A stretch of 14,116 nucleotides of DNA, taken from contig NZ_JBBECC010000166.1 of assembly GCF_040882025.1 (NCBI RefSeq), positions 1 to 14,116 of the forward strand, in the 5' to 3' direction. The stretch is from Parvibaculum sp040882025 (GTDB taxonomy: Bacteria; Pseudomonadota; Alphaproteobacteria; Parvibaculales; Parvibaculaceae). A program made the position numbers and the translations under genes. This document shows positions 6,635 through 14,116 of this stretch, piece by piece. Positions within the stretch are counted from its first letter, which is position 1; each line of letters begins with the position of its first letter. The notes beneath the pieces were generated by a model, which did not search any database, was not told the origin of the DNA, and saw only the letters and a list, made by a program, of their open reading frames with translations.

Positions 6635-7543
6635 ATGACCAATCGCCGCGACCTCCCGCCCCTCTCCGCGCTGAAGGCTTTCGAAGCTGCGGCGCGGCTT
6701 GGCAGCGCCACAGCGGCGGCCCGGGAACTCTTTGTGACGCATGGCGCGGTCAGCCGCCAGATACGGGCGCTGGAGGACTGGGCAGGCACGCGGCTCTTCG
6801 ACCGGGCCGGCAAGCGCCTGAAACTCACGGATGCGGGCGGGGCTTACCGCGACGCGGTGGCGGTCGCCTTCGACGGCATCGCCGCCGCCTCGGTCCGCCT
6901 GCGCGCCAGCACGGGTACGAGCCGCCTGCTGATCGTCAATGCGTTGCCGACTTTCGCCATGCGCTGGCTGCTGCCGCGCCTTGCACAGTTTCAGCGGCTT
7001 GAACCGCGGGTCGAACTGAAACTCGTCACCTCCGACGAGGAAGTAGCGCGGCTCGCACATGGCAGTTATCACGTCGCCATTCGCCGCGAGCAGGCGCCGT
7101 GGCCCGCCGGCCTCACCGGTGCGGCGTTTCTGGCCGAGCGCGAAATTCCCGTGGCGGCACCGTCGCTTCTCGACAGGCTTCCCGTTACCTCGCCCGCTGA
7201 TCTCGCGCGGCATACATTGCTGCATGCCGATACGCGGCCCGGCGCATGGACACGCTGGCTCGATGCGGCGGGCGCTGCGGATGTCGAGGCGCAAGCCGGC
7301 CGCCAGCATTTCGATCATTTCTATCTGGCGTTGCAGGCAGCAAGCGACGGCATCGGCATTGCGCTCGGACCGCTGCCGATCGTCGAGGACGACCTCAGGG
7401 CCCACCGTCTCGTTGCGCCGCTGGCAGGACCGGCACTGCCGTCCCGCCCCTATTGCTGGCTGACACCGCAAGCGCTGGCGAGCGACCCGGCGGTCTCCGG
7501 CTTTTGCGCATGGCTTGAAACGCAGGGCGGTGAAAAGCGCTGA
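6635..7543 (+). CDS. LysR-family regulator, GcvA-like
   Basis: The 302-residue protein has a LysR N-terminal helix-turn-helix: LPPLSALKAFEAAARLGS, then AAARELFVTHGAVSRQIRALE (about residues 8-50), closest in style to GcvA regulators. A linker helix follows (LKLTDAGGAYRDAVAVAF) and then a periplasmic-binding-like effector domain (about 95-300). No effector can be named; the GcvA-like head also occurs in many regulators unrelated to glycine cleavage. No clear ribosome binding site precedes the ATG at 6635, but the N terminus matches the usual family start. It is divergent from the TauE-like permease and likely controls it. It ends four bases before the convergent hisG stop, and the two stop codons lie within one hairpin. 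Confidence 0.9.
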   Translation: MTNRRDLPPLSALKAFEAAARLGSATAAARELFVTHGAVSRQIRALEDWAGTRLFDRAGKRLKLTDAGGAYRDAVAVAFDGIAAASVRLRASTGTSRLLIVNALPTFAMRWLLPRLAQFQRLEPRVELKLVTSDEEVARLAHGSYHVAIRREQAPWPAGLTGAAFLAEREIPVAAPSLLDRLPVTSPADLARHTLLHADTRPGAWTRWLDAAGAADVEAQAGRQHFDHFYLALQAASDGIGIALGPLPIVEDDLRAHRLVAPLAGPALPSRPYCWLTPQALASDPAVSGFCAWLETQGGEKR

Positions 7544-7554
7544 AGGATCAGCGC
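7533..7554 (-). terminator. Intrinsic terminator of the his unit, spanning the hisG stop
   Basis: GCGCTGA at 7537-7543 is the exact reverse complement of TCAGCGC at 7548-7554, with a 4-base loop. Read on the minus strand the hairpin is followed by TTTT (7533-7536), so it can terminate the hisS-hisZ-hisG transcript. The stem contains the stop codons of both hisG and the convergent lysR-like gene. No T-tract follows on the plus strand, so it is weaker for lysR. Confidence 0.65.
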
Positions 7555-8522
7555 GACTTCAGCCGCTCGACCAGCCGCTCGCGCAACGGGTTTTTCGCCT
7601 CGAAGACATAATCGGCGCGGGCGGCGGTCACCGTCTCTCGGCCCTTCGCGTTGAGGAAGGCGACGAGATCGTAAAGCCGGTCTTCCGGGCAGTGAACGAT
7701 GCGCACCGGCGCGGCGCCCACGCCGAAGGGAACGCTGGTACCGAACCGTTTGGCGAGTTCGACAAGCAATTTCGCGTCGTCGCTTTCGCCGGCAAACCGC
7801 ACCTCGACGACTTTCGCCGCGCGGGCCTGCGCCGAAACGCGATCAAGAATTTCGCCGGCCGCATTGAGCGCGGCCTCGCTCCATTCGGCGCCGAGCGAAG
7901 CCACCAGATTGGCCTGGCTCATCAGGATTGCGCCGTCGTCGAGTATTTTCAGATTGTTGGCCGCAAGCGTCGCGCCGGTCGAGGTGATGTCGACAATCAC
8001 TTCCGCCGTGCCCGCCGCCGGCGCGCCTTCGGTCGCGCCAAGGCTTTCGACGATGCGATAATCGGTCAGCCCGTGTTCGGCGAAAAAATCGCGCGTCAGG
8101 TTGAAATATTTGGTGGCGACGCGCAGCCGCCTTCCGCGCTTGGTGTGGAAGGCGAGCGCCACATCGTCGAGATCGGCCATGGTGGCGACATCGATCCAGC
8201 TTTGCGGCACGGCGACGACGACATCGGCGTGACCGAAACCCAAAGGCAACAGCAATTCGACATCGCGCTCCGGCGCCGAAAGCTTTTCGCGGATCAGATC
8301 CTCGCCGGTGACGCCGAGATGAATGAGGCCCTGTTCCAGTTGCCCGGCGATTTCGGAGGCCGAGAGAAAGGCGATTTCGACATTGGCAACGCCGTCAAGG
8401 CGGCCCGTGTAGCCGCGTCCGCCATCCTGCCGCACTTTCAGCCCGGCCCGCGCGAAGAAAGCGCTGGCGTTTTCCTGCAGGCGGCCTTTCGAAGGAAGAC
8501 CGATAACGAGTTTTGCGCTCAT
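7548..8522 (-). CDS. hisG: ATP phosphoribosyltransferase catalytic subunit
   Basis: HisG joins ATP and PRPP to give phosphoribosyl-ATP, the first and feedback-controlled step of histidine synthesis. Conserved features are LVIGLPSKGRL (residues 5-15), LGVTGEDLI (69-77) and the PRPP-binding loop EVIVDITSTGATL (174-186). At 324 residues it is much longer than the ~210-230 residue short HisG, yet it pairs with hisZ. The additional C-terminal region (about 237-324) does not plainly read as the regulatory domain of long HisG. Similar lengths are, as I recall, normal in some alphaproteobacteria. The ATG overlaps the hisZ stop as ATGA, with GGGAGG upstream inside hisZ, so the two subunits are translationally coupled, fitting a fixed ratio in the HisG-HisZ complex. 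Confidence 0.93.
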   Translation of the reverse strand: MSAKLVIGLPSKGRLQENASAFFARAGLKVRQDGGRGYTGRLDGVANVEIAFLSASEIAGQLEQGLIHLGVTGEDLIREKLSAPERDVELLLPLGFGHADVVVAVPQSWIDVATMADLDDVALAFHTKRGRRLRVATKYFNLTRDFFAEHGLTDYRIVESLGATEGAPAAGTAEVIVDITSTGATLAANNLKILDDGAILMSQANLVASLGAEWSEAALNAAGEILDRVSAQARAAKVVEVRFAGESDDAKLLVELAKRFGTSVPFGVGAAPVRIVHCPEDRLYDLVAFLNAKGRETVTAARADYVFEAKNPLRERLVERLKSR

Positions 8523-9694
8523 TGCCCCGCCTCCCGGTTGACGGCCGCCAGCAGGCGCTCGATGCCGACCGCGCAGCCGACCGCCGGCACCGGCGTTTTG
8601 GCGCCGAGCGCCGAAAGCAGGCGATCGTAACGCCCGCCGCCGCAGATCATCGCGTCTTCGCCGAGGGCCGCAACGCGGAACTCGAAGACGAAGCCCGTGT
8701 AATAGGCCATGTTGCGGCCGAAGCCGGTGGCGAAATGCGCGCGGGACAGGTCGAGCCCCGCCTTGCCGATGAGGTCGAGGCGACGTTCGAAGCGCGCAAT
8801 CGCCGCGTCGAGCGAGACGCCGGCAGCTTTCGTCAGTTTCGCGATGCGCGCAATGCTTTCGGCGGGCGATCCGGAGACGGCAAGAAAATCCGAAATCAGT
8901 TTTGCCGCCTCGCGGGGCACGCTGCTTGCCGCGAGTTCAGCCTGTTCCAGCAACCGCTCGGCTACTTCGCCGACGGTGCGACCGCCGACCGGCGCAATGC
9001 CCGCGAGCTTCAGCACATCCTCGATAACATTTCGGGCGCTTTCCTCGTCGAGCCCGGCAATGGCCGAGATCAGCGCCGCGCGATCGCCGGTTTCATCCTT
9101 GACGCCGCCCGCCGCCAGCTCGCCGAGCAATTCGCGGAAATAATCCGGCCGCCAGAAGTGGCGCTTCAGCCGCGCGCGCCAGCCGGGCGGCAGGTCGAGC
9201 GCGTCGACCAGCGCGTCGAAGAGCGCCAGGTCGCCCGTCTCGATGTCGTAATTTTTCAGACCCGCCTCGGCCATCGCGCGAGCGGCCAGCGCGACCACCT
9301 CGGCATCGGCACTTTCCGCATCCTCCGTCCCCAGACATTCTATGCCGGCCTGCGTGAATTCGGTGAGCTTCGCCGAGCCGCGCTTCTGGTAGCGATAGGC
9401 CGCGCCCAGCGAGCAGAGGCGCTGGGGGCCGCCCTTGCTTTCGAGATAAAGCCGGCAGACCGGGATCGTCAGTTCGGGGCGCAGACAAAGTTCGTTGCCG
9501 CCCGGATCGGCGAAGACATACATGCGGCGGCGGATGTCCTCGCCCGACATGTCGAGGAACATATCGGCGGGCTGGAGCACGGGGGCCGAAACCGGCGCAT
9601 AGCCGGCGCGTTCGAAGCCGGCGCGCACCGCCGCGCCCAGCGCCTCGCGGGCCCTCAAGCTTTCGCCTTCCAATGCGGCAATCGATGACGACAT
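8519..9694 (-). CDS. hisZ: ATP phosphoribosyltransferase regulatory subunit
   Basis: HisZ is a catalytically inactive paralogue of histidyl-tRNA synthetase that binds HisG and is needed for activity and histidine feedback. The 391-residue protein keeps the class II core: LRPELTIPVCR (residues 71-81), YRYQKRGSAKLTEFTQAGIE (100-119, motif 2-like) and, near the C terminus, MAYYTGFVFEF and CGGGRYDRLL. It lacks the anticodon-binding domain of true HisRS and the HisRS motif 2 Arg-Asn-Glu loop. The ATG at 9694 is chosen because GGAAGG lies about eight bases upstream; an in-frame start at 9745 has no such signal. It follows hisS by 89 bases and overlaps hisG by four. Confidence 0.93.
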   Translation of the reverse strand: MSSSIAALEGESLRAREALGAAVRAGFERAGYAPVSAPVLQPADMFLDMSGEDIRRRMYVFADPGGNELCLRPELTIPVCRLYLESKGGPQRLCSLGAAYRYQKRGSAKLTEFTQAGIECLGTEDAESADAEVVALAARAMAEAGLKNYDIETGDLALFDALVDALDLPPGWRARLKRHFWRPDYFRELLGELAAGGVKDETGDRAALISAIAGLDEESARNVIEDVLKLAGIAPVGGRTVGEVAERLLEQAELAASSVPREAAKLISDFLAVSGSPAESIARIAKLTKAAGVSLDAAIARFERRLDLIGKAGLDLSRAHFATGFGRNMAYYTGFVFEFRVAALGEDAMICGGGRYDRLLSALGAKTPVPAVGCAVGIERLLAAVNREAGQ

Positions 9695-9783
9695 TTTTGA
9701 AACCTTCCGGGCCTCCGCCGTTTCCGGCGCGCCCCTGTCTAGCATGGAAATGGTAAATTTCGGGAAGCGGGAATTGGGGCGGC

Positions 9784-11307
9784 TCAGCCGCGATGGCGCC
9801 CCGAATGGCGCCCGTGCCGAGCAAGGATCGCCTTCACTTCTTCCAGCAGCCGGGCGCGCGGCACGGAAACCTGGGCGGGCTGGCCTTCGCGCCAGGCGGT
9901 GTTGTCGGCGATTTCCTTCGACATTTCACTGCCGAGGATCAGGTCCTTCAGCGTGATTTCGTCCCTGGCCCGCTCGTCCTCGCCTTCGATGATGGCGACG
10001 GGGGCGCCACGCTTGTCGGCGTATTTCATCTGGGCCTTCATGCCCGAACCGCCGAGATACATTTCGGCGCGGATGCCGGCCTGACGCAGTTCCGAGACCA
10101 TCTGCTGATAGTCCGCCATGCGGGCGGCGTCGAGCGTCAGCACGACGACGGGCGCGGCCACCTCCTCGACATCGAGCTTGCCCAGAAGTTCGAGCGCTGC
10201 CTGCAACCGGCTGACGCCGATCGAGAAGCCGGTCGCGGGAACCTTGACGCCCTTGAAACGCTCGACGAGCCCGTCATAGCGTCCACCGGAGCCGACCGAA
10301 CCGAAGCGCACCGGATTGCCCGCCTCGTCCTTCACTTCGAAGAGCAGATCGGATTCGAAAACGGGGCCGGTGTAATAGCCGAGGCCGCGCACGATCCATG
10401 AATTGAATTCGATGCGGTCGAGGCCGTAGCCCGCCGCCTCGAACAGCGCGTCCATTTCGGCGAGTTCATCGATGCCTTCGGCGCCGACGGCGCTCGCGCC
10501 GACGATCCCGCGCCAGCTTTCGAGCACACGCTGCCGCGTCGTCGCGCCTTCGCCGAGGCCCGACTCCACATAGTCGGCAACCGCCGTGATCTGCGAGGGC
10601 GAGAGGCCGGCACCCTTCGTAAAGTCGCCCGACTCGTCCTTGCGGCCCGCGCCCAGCAGCAATTCGACGCCCTTGCGCCCGAGCTTGTCGAACTTGTCGA
10701 TCGAGCGCAGCACGGTCGCGCGCGTCAATTCATTGGCATCGCCGCCAAGGCCGATGGTTTCGAGCAGCCCGTCCAGCACCTTGCGGTTGTTGACGCGGAT
10801 GCGGTAGTCCCCGCGCGGAATACCGAGCGCCTCCAGGCAGTCGGCACCCATCATGCACATCTCGGCATCGGCCGCGACGCCGGGGGCGGCCACGGTGTCG
10901 GCGTCGAATTGCGTGAACTGGCGGAAGCGGCCGGGGCCGGGCTTCTCGTTGCGCCACACCGAACCCGTCTGGTAGCGGCGAAAGGGCTTGGGCAGGCCGT
11001 CGTAATTCTCGGCGACATAGCGGGCGAGCGGCGCCGTCAGGTCGTAGCGCAGCGCCAGCCACTGCTCGTCGTCGTCCTGAAACGAAAACACGCCCTCGTT
11101 CGGCCGGTCCTCGTCCGGCAGGAACTTGCCCAATGCGTCGGCATATTCGATGGCCGAGGTTTCCAGCGGGTCGAAGCCGTAACGCTCGTAAACCTCGCGA
11201 ATGCGCGCAAGCATCCGCAACTCCGCCCGGACCATGCCGGCGGAGAGGTCGCGCAGGCCCTTGGGCACGCGGGCCTTGGGGCGGAAGGTTTTAGGGCTCT
11301 TGCTCAT
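9784..11307 (-). CDS. hisS: Histidyl-tRNA synthetase
   Basis: This class II enzyme charges tRNA-His with histidine in the cytosol. The 507-residue product shows VPKGLRDL (residues 14-21), LRYDLTAPLARY (86-97) and motif 2 as VWRNEKPGPGRFRQFTQFD (117-135). It also has the histidine-specific RGLGYYTGPVFE, GSGGRYDGL with GFSIGVSRL as motif 3, and a C-terminal anticodon-binding domain beginning APVVVLTLD. FTQFDADTV differs from the E. coli-type RQFHQLGCE and is nearer to eukaryotic enzymes (YQCDFDI). This fits the laterally acquired HisRS of many alphaproteobacteria, whose tRNA-His lacks the extra G-1. It heads the hisS-hisZ-hisG unit. The ribosome binding site is weak (GAAG before the ATG at 11307). 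Confidence 0.95.
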   Translation of the reverse strand: MSKSPKTFRPKARVPKGLRDLSAGMVRAELRMLARIREVYERYGFDPLETSAIEYADALGKFLPDEDRPNEGVFSFQDDDEQWLALRYDLTAPLARYVAENYDGLPKPFRRYQTGSVWRNEKPGPGRFRQFTQFDADTVAAPGVAADAEMCMMGADCLEALGIPRGDYRIRVNNRKVLDGLLETIGLGGDANELTRATVLRSIDKFDKLGRKGVELLLGAGRKDESGDFTKGAGLSPSQITAVADYVESGLGEGATTRQRVLESWRGIVGASAVGAEGIDELAEMDALFEAAGYGLDRIEFNSWIVRGLGYYTGPVFESDLLFEVKDEAGNPVRFGSVGSGGRYDGLVERFKGVKVPATGFSIGVSRLQAALELLGKLDVEEVAAPVVVLTLDAARMADYQQMVSELRQAGIRAEMYLGGSGMKAQMKYADKRGAPVAIIEGEDERARDEITLKDLILGSEMSKEIADNTAWREGQPAQVSVPRARLLEEVKAILARHGRHSGRHRG

Positions 11308-11598
11308 ATGTCTTCGGCGGCTTCGGGCGTTTCAGTCAGCTTTTGCGCCATAAAGCCGGCGCGGGCGCATACCTAGCCCATCGCTACCCCCGGAACAAGC
11401 CGGGCTTAACGGCATCCATTAGTGGCCGCCCCGTTATGGAACTACCAAATCCTGTATGCATTTACTTTCTGTTTACCAAATGAGCGGATTCTTAGCACAC
11501 ACAGAGACGAAGCGATTCGCATCGGTCTATGTGTCTGGTTGCCGGGGCCCTGTGGGGGGGCGAAGAGTGAGTTGAACTTGGCACTTTCAGGTATAGCC
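11308..11598. other. Divergent gap between hisS and the kinase-like gene
   Basis: This 291-base gap should hold the promoters of hisS (minus) and of the kinase-like gene (plus), but no clear -35/-10 pair was found. CCCGG (11389-11393) and CCGGG (11400-11404) flank AACAAG, resembling the core of the palindromic repeats at the left end of the window. TACCAAAT occurs at 11443-11450 and 11474-11481. TTTAC occurs at 11461-11465 and 11472-11476, one helical turn apart. A seven-G run lies near 11554-11560. An open frame reaching back to 11422 has no start signal and is not called. Confidence 0.5.
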
Positions 11599-13125
11599 AT
11601 GCATCGGCAAATAGGCCCCCTCGGCGCGAGCGGCAACCGTCCGCTGCCGCCGCTTGCCGCCCATGTCGTCAGCGCCTCGACATCGCTCTGCAATTCGTTG
11701 CGCGGCCTCGCCGCTTCCGGCACCGCGGGCCCGCTCAGCTTCAGCTTTTCCCATCCCGAAGACGGCATCGATCCGTTGCTGACGCCAGGCATCGACGCAC
11801 TCATCGTCGATATCGGCGCGGGCGAGGCGGAGGCACTCGATTTTCTGCGGCGCGCGGTGACGCTCGGTCCCAACGCGCCCGTGCTCGCAATTGGCGCCGA
11901 AGACGCCACGCTGCAGATCGAAGCCATCGAGGCCGGCGCGGAGGATTGCCTCGCCGCCGACACCGACGCACCACGAGCGCTGGGCCTGGCGCTGCGCCGC
12001 GCGATCAAGCGCCGCCTGTTGCGCGACGAGCGCCCGGCATCGGCGGGGACCGGCACCGAGACGCAGCCCCTTGTCACGCTGGTGCAGGAAACACCGGAGG
12101 CCATCGTCATTCTCGACAGCGCCGGGCTTGTGCGCTTCGCCAACAATGCCGCCCGCGAACTGCTCGGCCGGGACGGCGACGACCTTATCGGACAGCCTTT
12201 CGGCCTGCCCAGCGAGGCCGGCGAGCATGACGTCACGATCACGCGGCCCGACGGCGACAACCGTTTTGTCGAAATGCGCGTCGTCGACACGCGCTGGGGC
12301 GGCGTGCCCGCCCGCGTCGCCGCGCTGAACGACGTCACGGTGCGGCAAAAGCTCGTCAGCACGATGCGGGCGGCGGAAGCGCAGAGTCACGAGACGCGCC
12401 GGCGCAGCCAGAGCTTCTTTTCCAACGTCAATCACGACCTCAGGACGCCGCTGACGCATATCATCGGCTTTTCGGAAATGATGAAGAACGAGCGCCTCGG
12501 ACCGGTCGGCACCGAGCGCTACAAGGAATATGCCAGCGACATCTATTCGAGCGGCACCATGCTGCTCGACATGATCGAGGACCTGCTCGGCATTGCCGAA
12601 GCGGAGATGGACGAGATCGAACTCACTGACGAAATCTGCAACCTCGCCCAGCTCGCCGAGATCGCGGTCGCGAGCCAGCGTCAGCACGCGGTCAGCGAAG
12701 GCGTCACCATAGAGGTCGATTGCCCGCCGCGCCTGCCCGGCCTCAGGGGCGACGCGAAGCGTCTGCGGCAGGGGCTCTTCCGGCTGCTCGCCGAAGCCGT
12801 TCATTGCGCGCATCGCGGCTCGACCATTCGCCTGTCGCTGCGGGAGGAGGCAGGCGGCATCACGGTGACGCTCAACGAAAGGCGCGATCCGGCCGCCGCG
12901 CAGAACGCGATGCTCTGGATCGAGGAGATGGACGATCCCTTCGTCAGCGCCGAGGACAGCGGCGCGCCGCGCGAAGAGAGCCTGGCGCTGTCGCTGACGC
13001 GCAAGGTGATGGAGATGCATGGCGGCGACCTCGGCATCGTCCACGCCGAACGCGGGACCGGCGGCGCGGCGGCGACAGGCATGGAAATCGCCCTCCGCTT
13101 CCCGCCCGAGCGCGTTATCCGCTAG
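11599..13125 (+). CDS. Sensor histidine kinase-like protein with degenerate receiver and ATPase domains
   Basis: The 508-residue, apparently soluble protein has four parts. Residues ~20-140 resemble a receiver: DALIVDIG with Asp71 at the phospho-acceptor position, and AIEAGAEDCLAA. The acidic pair after strand 1 and the conserved Lys are absent. Residues ~155-250 form a PAS domain (ETPEAIVILDSAGLVRFANNAARELLG). A helix then leads to an intact His box, NHDLRTPLTHIIGFSEMM with His279. Residues ~350-508 occupy the ATPase position and end RKVMEMHGGDLGI as in the PdhS/DivJ-like group, but the N-box Asn (LLAEAVHCAH, 396-405), the DxGxG box and the GTGLGL box are not visible. It may be a phosphotransfer or scaffold protein, like ChpT or DivL, rather than a kinase. 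The ATG at 11599 has CAGG upstream and begins the plausible coding part. No response regulator is adjacent. Confidence 0.8.
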   Translation: MHRQIGPLGASGNRPLPPLAAHVVSASTSLCNSLRGLAASGTAGPLSFSFSHPEDGIDPLLTPGIDALIVDIGAGEAEALDFLRRAVTLGPNAPVLAIGAEDATLQIEAIEAGAEDCLAADTDAPRALGLALRRAIKRRLLRDERPASAGTGTETQPLVTLVQETPEAIVILDSAGLVRFANNAARELLGRDGDDLIGQPFGLPSEAGEHDVTITRPDGDNRFVEMRVVDTRWGGVPARVAALNDVTVRQKLVSTMRAAEAQSHETRRRSQSFFSNVNHDLRTPLTHIIGFSEMMKNERLGPVGTERYKEYASDIYSSGTMLLDMIEDLLGIAEAEMDEIELTDEICNLAQLAEIAVASQRQHAVSEGVTIEVDCPPRLPGLRGDAKRLRQGLFRLLAEAVHCAHRGSTIRLSLREEAGGITVTLNERRDPAAAQNAMLWIEEMDDPFVSAEDSGAPREESLALSLTRKVMEMHGGDLGIVHAERGTGGAAATGMEIALRFPPERVIR

Positions 13126-13211
13126 CGGCCGAACCGCGCCCGCATCTGTGTGTCCCTGCCGCGCGGCATTTTGGCCGACCGTTCCGGGTGCCAGAAACGC
13201 AGATGAGCGTG

Positions 13212-13217
13212 TATGAT
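13212..13217 (+). promoter_or_regulatory. Possible -10 box for the cytochrome bd gene
   Basis: TATGAT at 13212-13217 matches the -10 consensus at five of six bases, 33 bases before the cydA-like start and within a 124-base gap. No acceptable -35 box lies 16-18 bases upstream, and no FNR-type TTGAT-N4-ATCAA site was seen. Low certainty. Confidence 0.25.
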
Positions 13218-13249
13218 CTCCGGGTGCTCGTCACGATCGGAGAAGACCC

Positions 13250-14116
13250 ATGCCTCCCATCGACGCCGAAATTCTCGCCCGCCTGCAATTCGCTTTCACC
13301 GTCGCTTTCCATATCCTGTTTCCGACGCTGACGATCGGGCTGGCCGGATTTCTGGTCTGGTTCGAGGCCCGCTGGCTTGCCACGCATGACGAGGTCTGGC
13401 TGCGCCTCTATAAATTCTGGGTCAGGATATTCGCGCTCACTTTCGGCATGGGCGTCGTGTCGGGCATCGTGCTCTCCTATCAGTTCGGCACCAACTGGTC
13501 GGAATGGTCGCGCATCACCGGGCCCGTTCTCGGTCCCCTGATCGGCTTCGAGGTGCTGACCGCCTTTTTCCTCGAGGCGGGCTTTCTCGGCATCATGCTG
13601 TTCGGCTGGGACAAGGTCGGCCCCCGCCTCCATTTCCTGGCCACCTGCCTTGTCGCCTTCGGCACGGCGCTTTCGGCTTTCTGGATTCTGTCGGCCAATA
13701 GCTGGATGCAGACGCCGGCCGGCGCCGAGCTTGCGGCGGAGGGACATTTCGTCGTCATCGACTGGCTCGCAGTGATTTTCAATCCGTCGTTTCCCTGGCG
13801 CTTCCTCCACATGACGACGGCGGCCTATCTCACCAGCGCCGTCGTCATCGCGGGCGTCTCGGCGCTTTATCTGATCGCGCACAACAACCGGGCGATCGCC
13901 GCGCCCGCCTTCTCGGTGGCGATGTGGGCGGTGCTGGCGCTGGCGCCGCTGCAGGTCTTTCTCGGCGATCAACACGGGCTCAACACCTTCGAACACCAGC
14001 CGCTGAAGGTCGCGGCGATGGAGGGCAACTGGCAAACGCGGGTCGGCGCGCCGCTGCTGCTGTTTGCCATTCCGGATTCGAAGGCGCAGAAGAACCACCT
14101 CGAAATCGGCATTCCG
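13250..14116 (+). CDS. cydA: Cytochrome bd ubiquinol oxidase subunit I, CioA-like (3' end cut)
   Basis: Subunit I of the bd-type terminal oxidase oxidises quinol and reduces O2 to water at the inner membrane. The first 289 codons are present and the frame is open to the window end. Heme and proton-path residues are visible: His21 (FAFTVAFHILFPTLTIG), Glu101 and Glu109 in GFEVLTAFFLEAGFLG, and His187 in FLHMTTAAYLTSA. The start of the Q-loop, GDQHGLNTFEHQPLKVAAMEG, contains Lys253 and Glu258, equivalent to the quinol-site Lys252 and Glu257 of E. coli. The HGLNTFEHQP wording is that of the cyanide-insensitive (CioA) branch, so cioA is an equally fair name. GGAGA six bases before the ATG at 13250 fixes the start. 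Subunit II (cydB/cioB) would be expected just beyond the window. Confidence 0.93.
   Translation, partial: MPPIDAEILARLQFAFTVAFHILFPTLTIGLAGFLVWFEARWLATHDEVWLRLYKFWVRIFALTFGMGVVSGIVLSYQFGTNWSEWSRITGPVLGPLIGFEVLTAFFLEAGFLGIMLFGWDKVGPRLHFLATCLVAFGTALSAFWILSANSWMQTPAGAELAAEGHFVVIDWLAVIFNPSFPWRFLHMTTAAYLTSAVVIAGVSALYLIAHNNRAIAAPAFSVAMWAVLALAPLQVFLGDQHGLNTFEHQPLKVAAMEGNWQTRVGAPLLLFAIPDSKAQKNHLEIGIP

Noticed and set aside
11461..11476. TTTAC-N6-TTTAC as a CtrA-like site
   Set aside because: It does not match TTAA-N7-TTAA; only a spaced direct repeat is seen.
11587..13044. 485-codon open frame antisense to the kinase-like gene
   Set aside because: No domain, no start signal; composition artefact opposite a gene with recognisable PAS and His-box motifs.
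13126..13177. GC-rich inverted repeat (CGGCC...GGCCG) after the kinase-like gene as a terminator
   Set aside because: The stem is short and broken, the loop is large and no T-run follows.
13115..14098. 327-codon open frame antisense to the cytochrome bd gene
   Set aside because: Charged low-complexity product; the plus strand encodes subunit I with its heme ligands.

Overview
This 14.1 kb window is GC-rich chromosomal DNA from an alphaproteobacterium. The evidence is the hisS-hisZ-hisG gene order, an alphaproteobacterial type of histidyl-tRNA synthetase, a GcvA-like LysR regulator, a CioA-like cytochrome bd subunit and small CCCGG-ACAAG-CCGGG palindromes between genes. A Hyphomicrobiales or Parvibaculum-like host fits but cannot be proved from the sequence. 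No rRNA, tRNA, CRISPR array, transposase, phage gene or integrase was seen.

Layout, left to right. 1-498: two copies of a compound palindromic repeat, then a ZTP (pfl-type) riboswitch whose 3' side overlaps an intrinsic terminator. 499-1761: glyA, coding for a divergent serine hydroxymethyltransferase controlled by that riboswitch. 1758-2555 (-): a DUF72 protein whose stop overlaps that of glyA. 2648-3268 (-): a TetR regulator, divergent from a class B flavin monooxygenase (3367-4710) and a short-chain dehydrogenase (4707-5528) that overlap by GTGA. Two near-identical 21-bp direct repeats lie in the TetR/monooxygenase gap and are probably the operator. 5517-5771 (-) and 5776-6528 (-): a small conserved-looking protein and a TauE/SafE permease, divergent from a LysR regulator (6635-7543). 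7548-11307 (-): the hisS, hisZ, hisG unit, closed by a hairpin that spans the hisG stop codon. 11599-13125: a sensor-kinase-like protein with an intact phospho-accepting His box but a receiver-like domain and an ATPase domain that have both lost key residues. 13250-end: the 5' part of cytochrome bd oxidase subunit I, cut by the window edge.

How the genes work together. The riboswitch links one-carbon supply (glyA) to ZTP, the alarmone for 10-formyl-THF shortage; the purine intermediate ZMP/AICAR is also a by-product of histidine synthesis, whose first enzyme (HisG/HisZ) lies 6 kb away. The monooxygenase and dehydrogenase look like a TetR-controlled pair for oxidising an unknown carbonyl, alcohol or heteroatom substrate. 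The LysR regulator probably controls the divergent permease. The most unusual items are the riboswitch-controlled divergent GlyA and the apparent pseudokinase.
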